Source: Alphaproteobacteria bacterium (lineage in GTDB: Bacteria; Pseudomonadota; Alphaproteobacteria; Puniceispirillales; Puniceispirillaceae). From it: a stretch of 16,001 nt of DNA. This document shows positions 1-8,311 of the stretch, piece after piece (within the stretch, counting starts at the first letter, position 1; each line of letters opens with the position of its first letter). The translations under genes were made by a program, and so were the position numbers. The notes beneath the pieces are model-generated. The model searched no databases. It was not told where the DNA came from and was given only the letters and a program-made list of their open reading frames with translations. The stretch lies in NCBI GenBank assembly GCA_011524805.1, contig WTJO01000208.1, forward strand, positions 1-16,001, written 5' to 3'.

Positions 1-754
1 TCAGGCTGAGTATCTTGGCAATATCGCGGGTGATATGATTGCCGCCCATTTTCACCGAGCTGGCAAATTGCAGATAGCCCTTATCATATACAGCAAGCGA
101 GGTGCTGCTGCCGCCAAAATCAATTATCAGCGCGCCTGTCTGGCGTTCATCCTCACTCAGACAGGCAAGCGCGGCCATGCTGGCGGTGTGGTGAATATCA
201 CCTATGTCTAGATGGTTCACATGCGCAGAAGAAAGCAGATTCAGCCAGCTTGTACGCTGTAATGACAGCTGCCCGTATTTTATCGCCAGATTATGGCCAT
301 GCATGCCAAGCGGGTTTTCAACAGTAATGCTATCATCAATCACAAAATCATGATTGACTGTCTGGACAGATACTCTGTTTGGTGTGCTATCTTCCGGTTT
401 CTGGCGCATCATCAGCCGCTTTATATCTTTTCTGGATATTGCGCCATCACCTAGCTCAATTGCCTGATGATGGTGGCTAAATTGTGCATCTCCGAATGAC
501 GTCACAATATCGATGATTTTGATCTCGACACCTGCATCCTGTTCTGCCAGCTCAATGGTGCGTCCCAATGCGGTACGGAATTTTTCAAGATCGGAAATAT
601 CTCCGTTCTTGATACCATCTGCGGCATGCACGGACTGACCCAGCAGCGTTATCTGGTTTTCTGCATTGCGCTCAGAGATGAAACAGGCCAGCTTTGTAGC
701 GCCGATATCTACAATGCCAAATGGCTCTCTGGTTTTGCGTTTCTGCTGTGCCAT
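1..754 (-). CDS. ftsA: Cell division protein FtsA, N-terminal part (cut by window edge)
   Basis: FtsA is the actin-like protein that ties FtsZ filaments to the inner membrane and recruits later divisome proteins. I translated this frame by hand from the ATG at 754; 251 codons are visible and the frame stays open to base 1, so the C-terminal part, including any membrane-binding helix, is missing (the family is usually about 410-440 residues). The actin-fold phosphate-1 motif DIGATKLACFI lies at residues 16-26. The 1C-region hallmark NPLGMHGHNLAIK is present further on. The phosphate-2 motif IIDFGGSSTSLAVY lies at about 210-223, followed by KMGGNHITRDIA. A basic stretch, QQKRKTRE, precedes the first strand. 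The start lies 3 nt after the ftsQ stop; a weak AAGGA sits about 15 nt upstream, so translation may depend on coupling to ftsQ. The gene position, directly after ftsQ, is as expected for a dcw cluster. Confidence 0.95.
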   Translation of the reverse strand, partial: MAQQKRKTREPFGIVDIGATKLACFISERNAENQITLLGQSVHAADGIKNGDISDLEKFRTALGRTIELAEQDAGVEIKIIDIVTSFGDAQFSHHHQAIELGDGAISRKDIKRLMMRQKPEDSTPNRVSVQTVNHDFVIDDSITVENPLGMHGHNLAIKYGQLSLQRTSWLNLLSSAHVNHLDIGDIHHTASMAALACLSEDERQTGALIIDFGGSSTSLAVYDKGYLQFASSVKMGGNHITRDIAKILSL

Positions 755-757
755 GGC

Positions 758-1534
758 TCAGGTCTTCTGTCCTTTTGCAGGAATGAATTTATTTGGTTCA
801 ACCACCAGCTTGTCTGGTATTCGTAAATCAATGGTGCTGATATCGCGGGCGGTTATCTGTTTTTCCTGTTCAATTAGCGCCAGTTTTGACCATGCATTGC
901 CAGCCTCTGACTCTGGCAGGCGCACAGTTACACCTGAGCGCAGAAAAACATCCCATCGCCTGTCAGAAACAAGCTGGACAGCCCACACATCTGCAAATAA
1001 TTCAGGCTCAGTCTGCAACATCTGCAAAATCTCATGGGCTTTTGCAGGGGCATTTTCACCAGATATTACAGTGAGATGGGTAAAGTTACGCGAATTTGCC
1101 TCGGTGATGGTCTTGCCAGCAGAATCAATGACCTTATGGCCTGCATCTGTCTCCCACAATGCCAGCGGTATCCGCTCTTGCAGGATAATTTCAAGCCTGT
1201 CAGGCAGATGTCTGCGAACAAGCGCATCTTCTACCCAGCCAATATTCAACAGGCGTTCCCGGATATCATTAAGCTGAAGTCGCAAAATCGGGTCGCCTTC
1301 ATTAATATTCAGCGCGGCCAGAATATGTGTATCCGAGGTATGGTTGCGGCCTTTAATATCGATATATTTGACAGCAAAGCCTGTTTCTATGGTTTTGGTA
1401 TAAAACCCTTCTATCAGAGGGGCTCTCATCTGATAGCCAAGCGCCGATGTCGCCACAATCGCGCATATCCCGCCAAACAGGGCGATACGTCTGAATGAGG
1501 GCATATGTTGCATGTCTGGTATTAGTCGTCGCAT
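758..1534 (-). CDS. ftsQ: Cell division protein FtsQ
   Basis: FtsQ is a bitopic inner-membrane protein that links early and late divisome proteins through its periplasmic domains. The chosen start gives 258 residues: a short cytoplasmic N-terminus, one membrane segment at about residues 16-34 (RIALFGGICAIVATSALGY), then a POTRA domain at about 50-125 with YIDIKGRNHTS and the NINEGDPIL and LQERIPLALWE blocks, followed by the FtsQ C-terminal domain. The frame is open up to 1585, but the ATG at 1534 is preferred because GGAG lies 8 nt before it and because upstream starts would run deeper into ddl. It overlaps the ddl stop by 13 nt and ends 3 nt before ftsA. Sequence identity across FtsQ is always low; the assignment rests on the POTRA features and on position between ddl and ftsA. 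Confidence 0.95.
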   Translation of the reverse strand: MRRLIPDMQHMPSFRRIALFGGICAIVATSALGYQMRAPLIEGFYTKTIETGFAVKYIDIKGRNHTSDTHILAALNINEGDPILRLQLNDIRERLLNIGWVEDALVRRHLPDRLEIILQERIPLALWETDAGHKVIDSAGKTITEANSRNFTHLTVISGENAPAKAHEILQMLQTEPELFADVWAVQLVSDRRWDVFLRSGVTVRLPESEAGNAWSKLALIEQEKQITARDISTIDLRIPDKLVVEPNKFIPAKGQKT

Positions 1535-2427
1535 TGTGCAATCTCCAGCAGATGATTGACAAGCGCTTCGCCCGAAATACCGCAATAGGCTGCCTGTTCT
1601 GGTACAAGTGAGGTGGCTGTCATGCCGGGCTGGGTGTTGACCTCCAGCATATACAGCTCGTTTGACTGGTCGTCATATCTGAAATCGGCGCGGGCTACAC
1701 CTCTGCACCCAAGCGCGGCAAAGGCCCGTTCAGCCCATAACAGGGCAGTTTCAGTAACCTGCTCGTCAATCTCGGCAGGAATGATATGGGTTGAGCCACC
1801 TGATTTATATTTTGCATCAAAATCGTAAAATCTGTCTTCTGTCTGAATTTCGGTTACGCAAATGGCGCGTCCGTCAAGTACGCCAACTGTCAATTCCTTG
1901 CCCGGAATATATACCTCAGCCATAAGCTGGCAGTCTGCCGCCCATGCGCTTCTTAGCGGCGGTTCTTCGCCTTCACGGATAATCTTTACTCCGACACTTG
2001 AGCCATCATTACGCGGCTTGATAACATGATCATCTGTAAAATCTGACGGATAGACATGGCTGTCCTCTTCAAGCGAAAGAAGCGGCGGCACCGCAATGCC
2101 GACAGAGCTGAAGATCAGGCGCGAGACAATCTTGTCCATCGCACAAGAGGAAGCCACAACCCCTGAATGGGTGTAGGGGATATTCATAATATTCAGCAGA
2201 CCCTGAACAGAGCCATCTTCACCTATTTGCCCATGAAGCGCATTAAACACCCTGTCAGGCTTAATCTCTTCAAGATGGGTGATAATATCTCTGTCAAATT
2301 CAATATCGATCACATCCCAGCCGGCCAGCTTGGCAGCCTTGCTACAAAAACTGGCTGTTACGCGGCTGACAGCAGCCTCAGAGCCCCACCCGCCCATAAT
2401 CATGGCAACACGGCGATCATAGGACAT
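1522..2427 (-). CDS. ddl: D-alanine--D-alanine ligase (Ddl)
   Basis: An ATP-grasp ligase that joins two D-alanines in the cytoplasm; MurF then adds the dipeptide to the UDP-MurNAc-tripeptide. The chosen start gives 301 residues, close to the 306 of E. coli DdlB. Visible motifs are NALHGQIGEDGSVQG (63-77), the ATP-binding VIKPRNDGSSVGVKI (135-149), YDFDAKY (201-207) and the metal- and substrate-binding LEVNTQPGMTATSLVP (261-276). The N-terminal loop reads GGWGSEAAVS where the family usually has GG.SxEREVS: the first Glu (E17, matching E15 of DdlB) is kept, but the Arg and second Glu are Ala. The start at 2427 is chosen over 2466, 2448 and 2442 because AAGGAG lies 6 nt before it and it leaves the usual short N-terminus. 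It overlaps murB by 11 nt and ftsQ by 13 nt. Confidence 0.96.
   Translation of the reverse strand: MSYDRRVAMIMGGWGSEAAVSRVTASFCSKAAKLAGWDVIDIEFDRDIITHLEEIKPDRVFNALHGQIGEDGSVQGLLNIMNIPYTHSGVVASSCAMDKIVSRLIFSSVGIAVPPLLSLEEDSHVYPSDFTDDHVIKPRNDGSSVGVKIIREGEEPPLRSAWAADCQLMAEVYIPGKELTVGVLDGRAICVTEIQTEDRFYDFDAKYKSGGSTHIIPAEIDEQVTETALLWAERAFAALGCRGVARADFRYDDQSNELYMLEVNTQPGMTATSLVPEQAAYCGISGEALVNHLLEIAQCDD
1543..1546 (-). promoter_or_regulatory. Ribosome binding site that fixes the ftsQ start
   Basis: GGAG lies 8 nt before the ATG at 1534, inside the end of ddl. It favours the 258-residue FtsQ over the frame opening at 1585. Confidence 0.7.
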
Positions 2428-3352
2428 GGTGCTCTCCTTCATCTGCATCTGAGGGGTGTTTGCCAATGCGCCGTATTTCCCAGCGTAGTTCTATGCCGCT
2501 ATGCTGTTTGACACGATCCCTGACCTCTTCACCTAACTGTTCTAAATCTTCTGCTGTTGCCTGCCCTTCATTGATCAGAAAATTGCAATGTTTTTCCGAC
2601 AATAGGGCACCCCCCTTGCGCAGGCCTCTGCATCCTGCGGCATCGATTACCTGCCATGCTTTATGGCCATCAGGATTGGCAAAGGTTGACCCGCCTGTGC
2701 GCGCACCTATTGGCTGGGCGTCTGCGCGGCTGGCTATCATAGATTTCATCTCTGCTCTGAGCGTGTCTTTATCGCCTTCGACAGTGGCAAATTTTGCCGA
2801 GGTAAAGACCCATCCCTGCGGCGCATCAGAGGCTCTATAGCGCATATTCATCTCGTCAGGGGTGGCTGTGAACGCCTTGCCCTGCCTGTCAAAGCCTGAA
2901 GCAGATACCAGCACGTCCTTGAACTCACTGCCATAACAGCCTGCATTCATGCGCAGACCGCCACCAACTGTGCCGGGAATGCCAATCATAAATGACAGAC
3001 CGGCTCTGCCCTGTTTTGCGGCAAATCTGGCTACCTCGCCATCAGATGCGCCGGCACCGGCATGAATGAAACCAGCCTGATGCTGTATCTCTGCAAACTG
3101 GCCTGTTAGTCTGATAACTACCCCGTCAATGCCGCCGTCACGTACCAGCATGTTTGAGCCCGCCCCGATAATATGCAACGGGCTATTTGTGTTATATTGC
3201 GCAAGGAAGCGCTGCAAATCTGCGTCATCTTCAGGTTCAAACAGCCAGTCTGCGCGCCCGCCAACACCAAGCCATGTCAGGCCGGATAGCGCTGCATCGG
3301 GACTTACTTTGCCCGTGATACCGTCAAAATATGAAGGCAGGGTGCGGCTCAT
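2417..3352 (-). CDS. murB: UDP-N-acetylenolpyruvoylglucosamine reductase MurB
   Basis: A FAD enzyme that reduces UDP-GlcNAc-enolpyruvate with NADPH to UDP-MurNAc, the second committed step of the cytoplasmic pathway. The chosen start gives 311 residues. FAD-binding motifs are LGVGGRADW (28-36), IGAGSNMLVRDGG (62-74) and IGIPGTVGGGLRMNAGCYG (123-141). The proton-donor Ser is in GSTFANP (221-227, S222), and the late conserved Glu is in ELRWEIRRIG (288-297). The compact layout, with GSTFANP followed by the SEKHCNFLIN block, suggests a type II MurB. The frame is open up to 3430, but the ATG at 3352 forms an ATGA overlap with the murC stop and has AGGAGG 6 nt upstream, so the longer form is unlikely. 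It overlaps ddl by 11 nt. Confidence 0.97.
   Translation of the reverse strand: MSRTLPSYFDGITGKVSPDAALSGLTWLGVGGRADWLFEPEDDADLQRFLAQYNTNSPLHIIGAGSNMLVRDGGIDGVVIRLTGQFAEIQHQAGFIHAGAGASDGEVARFAAKQGRAGLSFMIGIPGTVGGGLRMNAGCYGSEFKDVLVSASGFDRQGKAFTATPDEMNMRYRASDAPQGWVFTSAKFATVEGDKDTLRAEMKSMIASRADAQPIGARTGGSTFANPDGHKAWQVIDAAGCRGLRKGGALLSEKHCNFLINEGQATAEDLEQLGEEVRDRVKQHSGIELRWEIRRIGKHPSDADEGEHHVL
2434..2439 (-). promoter_or_regulatory. Ribosome binding site that fixes the ddl start
   Basis: AAGGAG lies 6 nt before the ATG at 2427, inside murB. It supports the 301-residue Ddl over the three in-frame ATGs further upstream (2466, 2448, 2442). Confidence 0.85.
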
Positions 3353-4770
3353 CTGCTGCCTCCTTTTATCGCGGCCAGACTGGCCGGTAATTCTGCTGCC
3401 CACTGGCTGATTGATCCGGCACCAAGACACATCACCAGATCACCTGACTCTGCCTGTTGGGCGATCAGGCCGGCCAGCTGTTCCTTATCATCAAGTGCAA
3501 AGGCGCCTCTATGGCCATGTGCCCGCAACCCTTCGACCAGATCATGTTTCTCATAGCCTTCAATCGGTGCTTCTCCTGCGGCATATACATCTGTCACAAA
3601 CACCAGATCGGCATCATTGAAACAGGCACAGAAATCTTCAAACAGATCCCGCAGACGGCTATAGCGATGTGGCTGGACAACAGCAATTAGCTTATGATCA
3701 GGACAACGCATCCTACCAGCAGACAAGGCAGCTTTAATCTCGACCGGATGGTGGCCATAATCATCTATAACGGTGATGCCATCAGCCTCGCCCTTAATAT
3801 CAAAGCGTCTGCCAACCCCCTTGAACTGGTTCAGCCCCTGTTTGATAATATCGGGGTCAATCCCCATCTCGACACATACAGAAATCGCGGCAAGACAATT
3901 CTGGACATTATGTTCGCCCAGCATCGGGAAGATGACATTGTCTATTTTCTCACCTGCCAGCCCCAGCCGATCTGACAACTGGACATCAAAGATCATATTT
4001 TCTTTATCATTATGTAAATTGACAGCCCGAATATCTGCATTTGTACTCAGCCCGTAGGTGATGACGCGCCTGTCGGAAATGGTCGGTATCAGCTTTTGTA
4101 CCGAGGGATGATCAATACATAGCGAGGCAAATCCATAAAATGGAATTGAGGCAACAAACTGGGCAAAGGCCAGCTCAAGATTTTCAACAGAGCCATGGTG
4201 GTCAAGATGTTCGGGGTCAATATTTGTAACAATCGCCACAGTTGGCTTTAGCCGCGAGAATGAGCCGTCACTTTCATCAGCCTCTACCACCATCCAGTCA
4301 CCAGCACCAAGGCGCGCATTACTGCCCCAGCTTGAGATGATGCCGCCATTTATCACGGTCGGATCGATGCTGGCAGAATGAAGCAGGGTCGCCACCAGCG
4401 AGGTGGTGGTGGTTTTTCCATGCGTGCCGGCAACTGCCACAGACCAGCGTAGCCGCATCAGCTCACCCAGCATTTCTGCGCGGTGAACCACAGGCAGAAA
4501 ACGCTGGCGCGCTTCTACCAGCTCAACATTATCATCTTTGATAGCTGTTGATTTCACAACCAGCGCAGCATGTTCAAGATTGTCCGGATGCTGGGGTGTT
4601 TTCACATCAATACCCAGAGAACGCAGCCGTCTGACATTGTTATTTTCGCTCTGGTCACTGCCCTGAACACTATATCCAAGTTCGGCCAGAATTTCGGCAA
4701 TACCGCTCATCCCGATACCGCCAATACCGATAAAATGAATTACACCAATAGACAGGGGCAGGGCAGTCAT
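3349..4770 (-). CDS. murC: UDP-N-acetylmuramate--L-alanine ligase MurC
   Basis: The first Mur ligase: it adds L-Ala to UDP-MurNAc using ATP, in the cytoplasm. The protein has 473 residues, a normal length for MurC. The Rossmann-like N-terminal UDP-binding motif HFIGIGGIGMSG lies at 12-23, the P-loop AGTHGKTTTTS at 114-124, and EADESDGSF at 163-171. The Mur ligase NIDPEHLDHHG signature is at 183-193, and DDYGHHPVEIKAAL and VQPHRYSRL lie in the C-terminal half. The start at 4770 makes an ATGA overlap with the murG stop and has GGGAGG a few bases upstream; the stop makes the same kind of overlap with murB. No unusual features were seen. Confidence 0.98.
   Translation of the reverse strand: MTALPLSIGVIHFIGIGGIGMSGIAEILAELGYSVQGSDQSENNNVRRLRSLGIDVKTPQHPDNLEHAALVVKSTAIKDDNVELVEARQRFLPVVHRAEMLGELMRLRWSVAVAGTHGKTTTTSLVATLLHSASIDPTVINGGIISSWGSNARLGAGDWMVVEADESDGSFSRLKPTVAIVTNIDPEHLDHHGSVENLELAFAQFVASIPFYGFASLCIDHPSVQKLIPTISDRRVITYGLSTNADIRAVNLHNDKENMIFDVQLSDRLGLAGEKIDNVIFPMLGEHNVQNCLAAISVCVEMGIDPDIIKQGLNQFKGVGRRFDIKGEADGITVIDDYGHHPVEIKAALSAGRMRCPDHKLIAVVQPHRYSRLRDLFEDFCACFNDADLVFVTDVYAAGEAPIEGYEKHDLVEGLRAHGHRGAFALDDKEQLAGLIAQQAESGDLVMCLGAGSISQWAAELPASLAAIKGGSR
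3359..3364 (-). promoter_or_regulatory. Ribosome binding site that fixes the murB start
   Basis: AGGAGG lies 6 nt before the ATG at 3352, inside the last codons of murC. It supports the ATGA-coupled start over the longer frame opening at 3430. Confidence 0.85.
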
Positions 4771-5858
4771 GATGCGCCTCCCTGTGCGGCGGGTGCCATA
4801 GTATCAAAAATGGCGCCTACCATCTTGTCTGCTGCCCCGCTATGGGAATGGGCGCGTGCCTGTCTGGCCATTTTCTTCCGCTTCTCAGGCGCGCCTAACA
4901 GGCCGGATAGCATATCTGACAGCAACTCTATCGTGCAATCTGCCTCATTGATCATGATAGCCCCGCCATCTGCCTCTAGCGCTCTTGCATTGGCTGTCTG
5001 GTGGTCATCCATCGCACCTGCAAGGGGAATGAAAATGGCAGCCCGTCCGGCAGATGCAATTTCAGCAACGCTAGAGGCACCCGCACGACAGATAATAATA
5101 TCTGCTACCGCCATTTTTTCGGGCACATCATCAAAGAAGCTGGCAATCTCTGCCTGCATGCCGGCATCCTGATACTGTGCGCGGGCCTTTTCAAGCTGTT
5201 CTGTGCGTATTTGATGGGTGATGGATATCTGTTTGCGGATCGCCGCCGGCAAGGCGGTAATCGCTTTAAGCACAAGCTCACCAAACAGATAGGCACCCTG
5301 TGAGCCGCCAAGCACCAGTATATGATGTCTGCTATTATGTGGCTGATAATCTGGCAGGGCAGTAAAGGGCGCCCTGACAGGTAGGCCGGTATGGCGGATA
5401 TTGGCTGTCTGTGGCAGGCCTGAGGTATCATGCCAGCTTGTCATAACCAGCTGTGCCCAGCCTGCCAGCAGGCGGTTTGACCTGCCCATAATAGCATTCT
5501 GTTCATGCATCAGCACAGGGATGCCACATAATCTGGCCGCCAGCATGGGCATAAAGGATGGATAGCCGCCAAAGCCAATCACACAGGCAGGCCGCTTTCT
5601 GGCTATCATTGCCAGAATAACCACCCCGCCAATGGCCAGTTTGGCCGCTGCGAAAAGCCGCCGTAACACAGAACCGGCAAAGGGTGAGCCTGCGGGCAAA
5701 GCGGTATAGGGGCGGTGGCTTTCTATCAGCCTGCTACCCCGCCTATCTGTCAGCATGCGGATATCCATCCCCTTTGTCTCAAGCGCATCTGCAAGGCTGA
5801 GGGCGGGGAATACATGCCCACCGGTTCCGCCAGATGCCAGCCATACAGGATGTGTCAT
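4767..5858 (-). CDS. murG: UDP-GlcNAc:lipid I GlcNAc transferase MurG
   Basis: A GT-B glycosyltransferase (family GT28) bound to the inner face of the cytoplasmic membrane. It adds GlcNAc to lipid I to make lipid II, the substrate that FtsW and FtsI use. The protein has 363 residues, the usual length. The first glycine-rich loop is GGTGGHVFPA at 10-19. GFGGYPSFMP and HEQNAIMGRSNR complete the acceptor domain. GGSQGA, CRAGASSVAEIASAG and PLAGAMDDHQTANA form the donor-binding C-terminal half. ATGA overlaps join it to ftsW upstream and murC downstream, with AGGAG before the start. Motifs and neighbours agree fully. Confidence 0.98.
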   Translation of the reverse strand: MTHPVWLASGGTGGHVFPALSLADALETKGMDIRMLTDRRGSRLIESHRPYTALPAGSPFAGSVLRRLFAAAKLAIGGVVILAMIARKRPACVIGFGGYPSFMPMLAARLCGIPVLMHEQNAIMGRSNRLLAGWAQLVMTSWHDTSGLPQTANIRHTGLPVRAPFTALPDYQPHNSRHHILVLGGSQGAYLFGELVLKAITALPAAIRKQISITHQIRTEQLEKARAQYQDAGMQAEIASFFDDVPEKMAVADIIICRAGASSVAEIASAGRAAIFIPLAGAMDDHQTANARALEADGGAIMINEADCTIELLSDMLSGLLGAPEKRKKMARQARAHSHSGAADKMVGAIFDTMAPAAQGGAS

Positions 5859-6991
5859 GATGCTCTCCTGTCGGCATGGGTGGGCAGAGGGGCAAAGGAT
5901 ATGGACTGGCTTCTGGTAAGCGCTACAATCAACCCGATGGTGATACAGATTGTGATTAGCGACGAGCCACCATAGCTGATAAAGGGCAGCGTCATGCCCT
6001 TTGTTGGAATCAGGCTCATGGATGAGGCCATATTGATGAAGGTTTGCAGGCTGAATTGTACGGTCAGCCCGCTAATCGCCAGAATAGAGAACATATCCTG
6101 CGCGCCATAGCATTTCGCAAAATTTCGAAGCACAATAGCGAGATAAATCAAAATCACAAACAGACAGGTAATCAGCCCATATTCTTCTGCCATCACCGAG
6201 AAGATAAAATCAGCATGTGCATCTGGCAGATTATGTTTGACTGCACCATTGCCCGGGCCTACGCCATTAAATCCGCCTTCTGCAAATGACTGATAGGAGC
6301 GTTGAACCTGCATCGAGGTGCCATTGAAAAAATGGTCTACGCGTATCTGTACATGATCAATCAGAAAATAGGCAGATATCATGGCAATCGGCACCAGTAT
6401 CACACCAACAATCACGAGCGCCATCGGCAAGCCAGCCAGAAATATCTGAAAGCCCCATGTTGCCAGCAATAATGCTGTCATGCCGACATCTGGCTGAAGC
6501 AGAAGTAATATCACCAGACTGCCTGCAATCGCAGACGCCCATGCCCAGCCGGGGAATGTTTCCGATTCCCGCCATAGCCCTAACAGCCAGGCACAGACAA
6601 CTGCAAAAAATGGTTTTGCAAATTCGCTTGGCTGTAGCCTGAAGCCGCCAATGCTCAGCCATCTGGTTGCGCCTTTGACTTCAGGCGAGAAGATAAGCGT
6701 TGCTGCCATCAGACAGCCAAATATAATCAGCCCAATAATGCTGATAGCACGAATGGCACGCGCGCTTAGCATCGAGATAACAAGCATAACCAGTACGGCA
6801 GGGGCAGCGAATATCGCCTGTCTGATGATAAAGTGATATTCTGACAGGTTGATACGTTCTGCAACTGGTGGGCTGGCCGCCATCACCATTATCATGCCTA
6901 CCCCAATCAGAAGCAGGCTAAGTGACAGGGTGACATAATCAACTGTCCAGACCCATTGTGCCAGTTTGCTTCTATCTGTGCGTCTTAGCAT
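5855..6991 (-). CDS. ftsW: Septal peptidoglycan polymerase FtsW (SEDS family)
   Basis: A polytopic SEDS glycosyltransferase that polymerises lipid II at the division septum together with FtsI. The protein has 378 residues with about ten hydrophobic segments. Family signatures are GATRWLSIGGFRLQPSEFAK (107-126), LLQPDVGM (164-171), the catalytic-region motif LPDAHADFIFSVMAEEYG (255-272) with the Asp of HADF at 261 matching the conserved SEDS aspartate, and PTKGMTLPFISYGGSS (329-344). RodA is the alternative SEDS protein, but the position between murD and murG and the pairing with ftsI and ftsL argue for FtsW. The start overlaps the end of murD by 7 nt; the stop overlaps murG by 4 nt. Confidence 0.97.
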   Translation of the reverse strand: MLRRTDRSKLAQWVWTVDYVTLSLSLLLIGVGMIMVMAASPPVAERINLSEYHFIIRQAIFAAPAVLVMLVISMLSARAIRAISIIGLIIFGCLMAATLIFSPEVKGATRWLSIGGFRLQPSEFAKPFFAVVCAWLLGLWRESETFPGWAWASAIAGSLVILLLLQPDVGMTALLLATWGFQIFLAGLPMALVIVGVILVPIAMISAYFLIDHVQIRVDHFFNGTSMQVQRSYQSFAEGGFNGVGPGNGAVKHNLPDAHADFIFSVMAEEYGLITCLFVILIYLAIVLRNFAKCYGAQDMFSILAISGLTVQFSLQTFINMASSMSLIPTKGMTLPFISYGGSSLITICITIGLIVALTRSQSISFAPLPTHADRRAS

Positions 6992-8301
6992 GATACCTGC
7001 CTTTCGGCATTATCTGCCAATGCGCAGGCAATTGCAGAAAATGCATCACCTCTGGCTTCAAAATTATCAAACTGGTCAAAAGATGCCGCCGCAGGCGATA
7101 GCAAGATTGTCTGCATATCATCTGTATCTGGTGCCAGCTGTGCATCACTAAAGGCTGCATCAACAGCTTCGTTCAGACTGCCAAAAACACTGACAGGAAT
7201 ATGACCATCGGCTGTACGCGAAAACATATCTGCCGACTGGCCGTAGAAATAGGCTTTTTCCACATCGCCAAGACAGTCAAGGCAGGGCGTAATGCCATCT
7301 TCTTTTGCCTGTCCGCCAGCCAGCCAGTAAATATGCTGAAAGCTGGATAATGCAGATGTAGCAGCAACACCGTTGGTGGCCTTTGAATCGTTGATAAACT
7401 GGATATTCCGTGTTCTGGCAACAGGCTGCAGGCGGTGCGCCAGTGCAGAAAAGCTGGCAATAGCCGCATCAATCACCTCATCATCACACCCCAGAATCTG
7501 CGCGGCAATGCGGGCGGCAGCGCAATTCTCGCTATTATGCCGTCCCTGCAAGCCGGGGTTAGAAAGCTGGATGCCGCGGTTAAATTCAGCTTCTATATCT
7601 GCCTGTTTAAGCAAATAGGCTGTGGCAGATGAGCCTGCGATTTCACGGGCGCGGGTGCATCCTGCATCTGTGCCGCAAATAATGGATGCTGTCTGTGGTG
7701 TCTGACGCAGCAGATTGGCCTTGGCAGCAATATAGCCTTCCATGCCGCCATGCCTGTCAAGATGGTCAGGCGTAAGATTCAGCAACATACCTATTTCAGG
7801 GGCAAGGGACGGGGTAGTCTCAAGCTGATAGGATGAGGCTTCAACCACCAGAATATCATTGTCATCTGTGGCAGGCAGGCTGGTAATGGCAGTGCCGATA
7901 TTACCACCTAGCTGTGCCGGCACCCCTGCCTGTTCCAGAATATGCGCCAGCAGGCTGGCTGTGGTTGATTTGCCGTTCGTGCCGGTGATGACAACCCATC
8001 TGCCAGCACGGCCTGTGCGGATAGAAAATTCAATTTCCGAAATAATTTCAACCTGATTATCAAGTGCCATCTGTGCTAGCAGATGCGGGGCGGGGTGGTT
8101 GTGCGGAATGCCGGGGCTAATTACCAGCGCGTCCATCGCCTGCCATGGCCAGTCTGCGGGCGAAACTGTCTGATATTCTGGCTGGCTGTCATCAAAGCAA
8201 TGGGCAGTGATGCCTAGCTGTTCTGCGCGCTGTAATACAGCACGCCCTGAACGTCCCATCCCAAGAATGCCAATTATCTGAAGTGAGCAAGAATGTTGCA
8301 T
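6985..8301 (-). CDS. murD: UDP-MurNAc-L-alanine--D-glutamate ligase MurD
   Basis: The second Mur ligase: it adds D-Glu to UDP-MurNAc-L-Ala in the cytoplasm. The protein has 438 residues, the normal length. The N-terminal IGILGMGRSGRAV lies at 10-22 and the P-loop TGTNGKSTT at 106-114. VEASSYQLE follows, then LNLTPDHLDRHGG (174-186) with the Lys expected to be carbamylated in AAKANLL (K194). HNSENCAAA, NDSKATN and the C-terminal LSPAAASFDQF and FEARGDAF blocks are all present. It starts 10 nt after mraY, with GAGGAAG upstream of the ATG, and its TAA stop lies inside the start of ftsW. No missing key residue was found. Confidence 0.97.
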   Translation of the reverse strand: MQHSCSLQIIGILGMGRSGRAVLQRAEQLGITAHCFDDSQPEYQTVSPADWPWQAMDALVISPGIPHNHPAPHLLAQMALDNQVEIISEIEFSIRTGRAGRWVVITGTNGKSTTASLLAHILEQAGVPAQLGGNIGTAITSLPATDDNDILVVEASSYQLETTPSLAPEIGMLLNLTPDHLDRHGGMEGYIAAKANLLRQTPQTASIICGTDAGCTRAREIAGSSATAYLLKQADIEAEFNRGIQLSNPGLQGRHNSENCAAARIAAQILGCDDEVIDAAIASFSALAHRLQPVARTRNIQFINDSKATNGVAATSALSSFQHIYWLAGGQAKEDGITPCLDCLGDVEKAYFYGQSADMFSRTADGHIPVSVFGSLNEAVDAAFSDAQLAPDTDDMQTILLSPAAASFDQFDNFEARGDAFSAIACALADNAERQVSC

Positions 8302-8311
8302 TATATCTTCC

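Noticed and set aside
666..1277. Long plus-strand frame (203 codons) opposite ftsQ and ftsA
   Set aside because: It lies fully antisense to two well-supported genes, has no recognisable motif and has a Ser/Arg-rich composition typical of a complementary-frame shadow.
1034..1498. Plus-strand frame of 154 codons opposite ftsQ
   Set aside because: Antisense to the POTRA-coding part of ftsQ, with no domain and no ribosome binding site of note.
3353..3430. N-terminal extension of MurB by 26 residues
   Set aside because: The ATGA junction with murC and a strong AGGAGG support the start at 3352.
4570..5172. Plus-strand frame of 200 codons opposite murC and murG
   Set aside because: It spans the junction of two conserved genes on the other strand, has low-complexity Ala/Ser content and no known domain.
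6357..6662. Second minus-strand frame inside ftsW
   Set aside because: Out of frame within a gene whose SEDS motifs are continuous; its Cys/Arg-rich product looks like a shadow.
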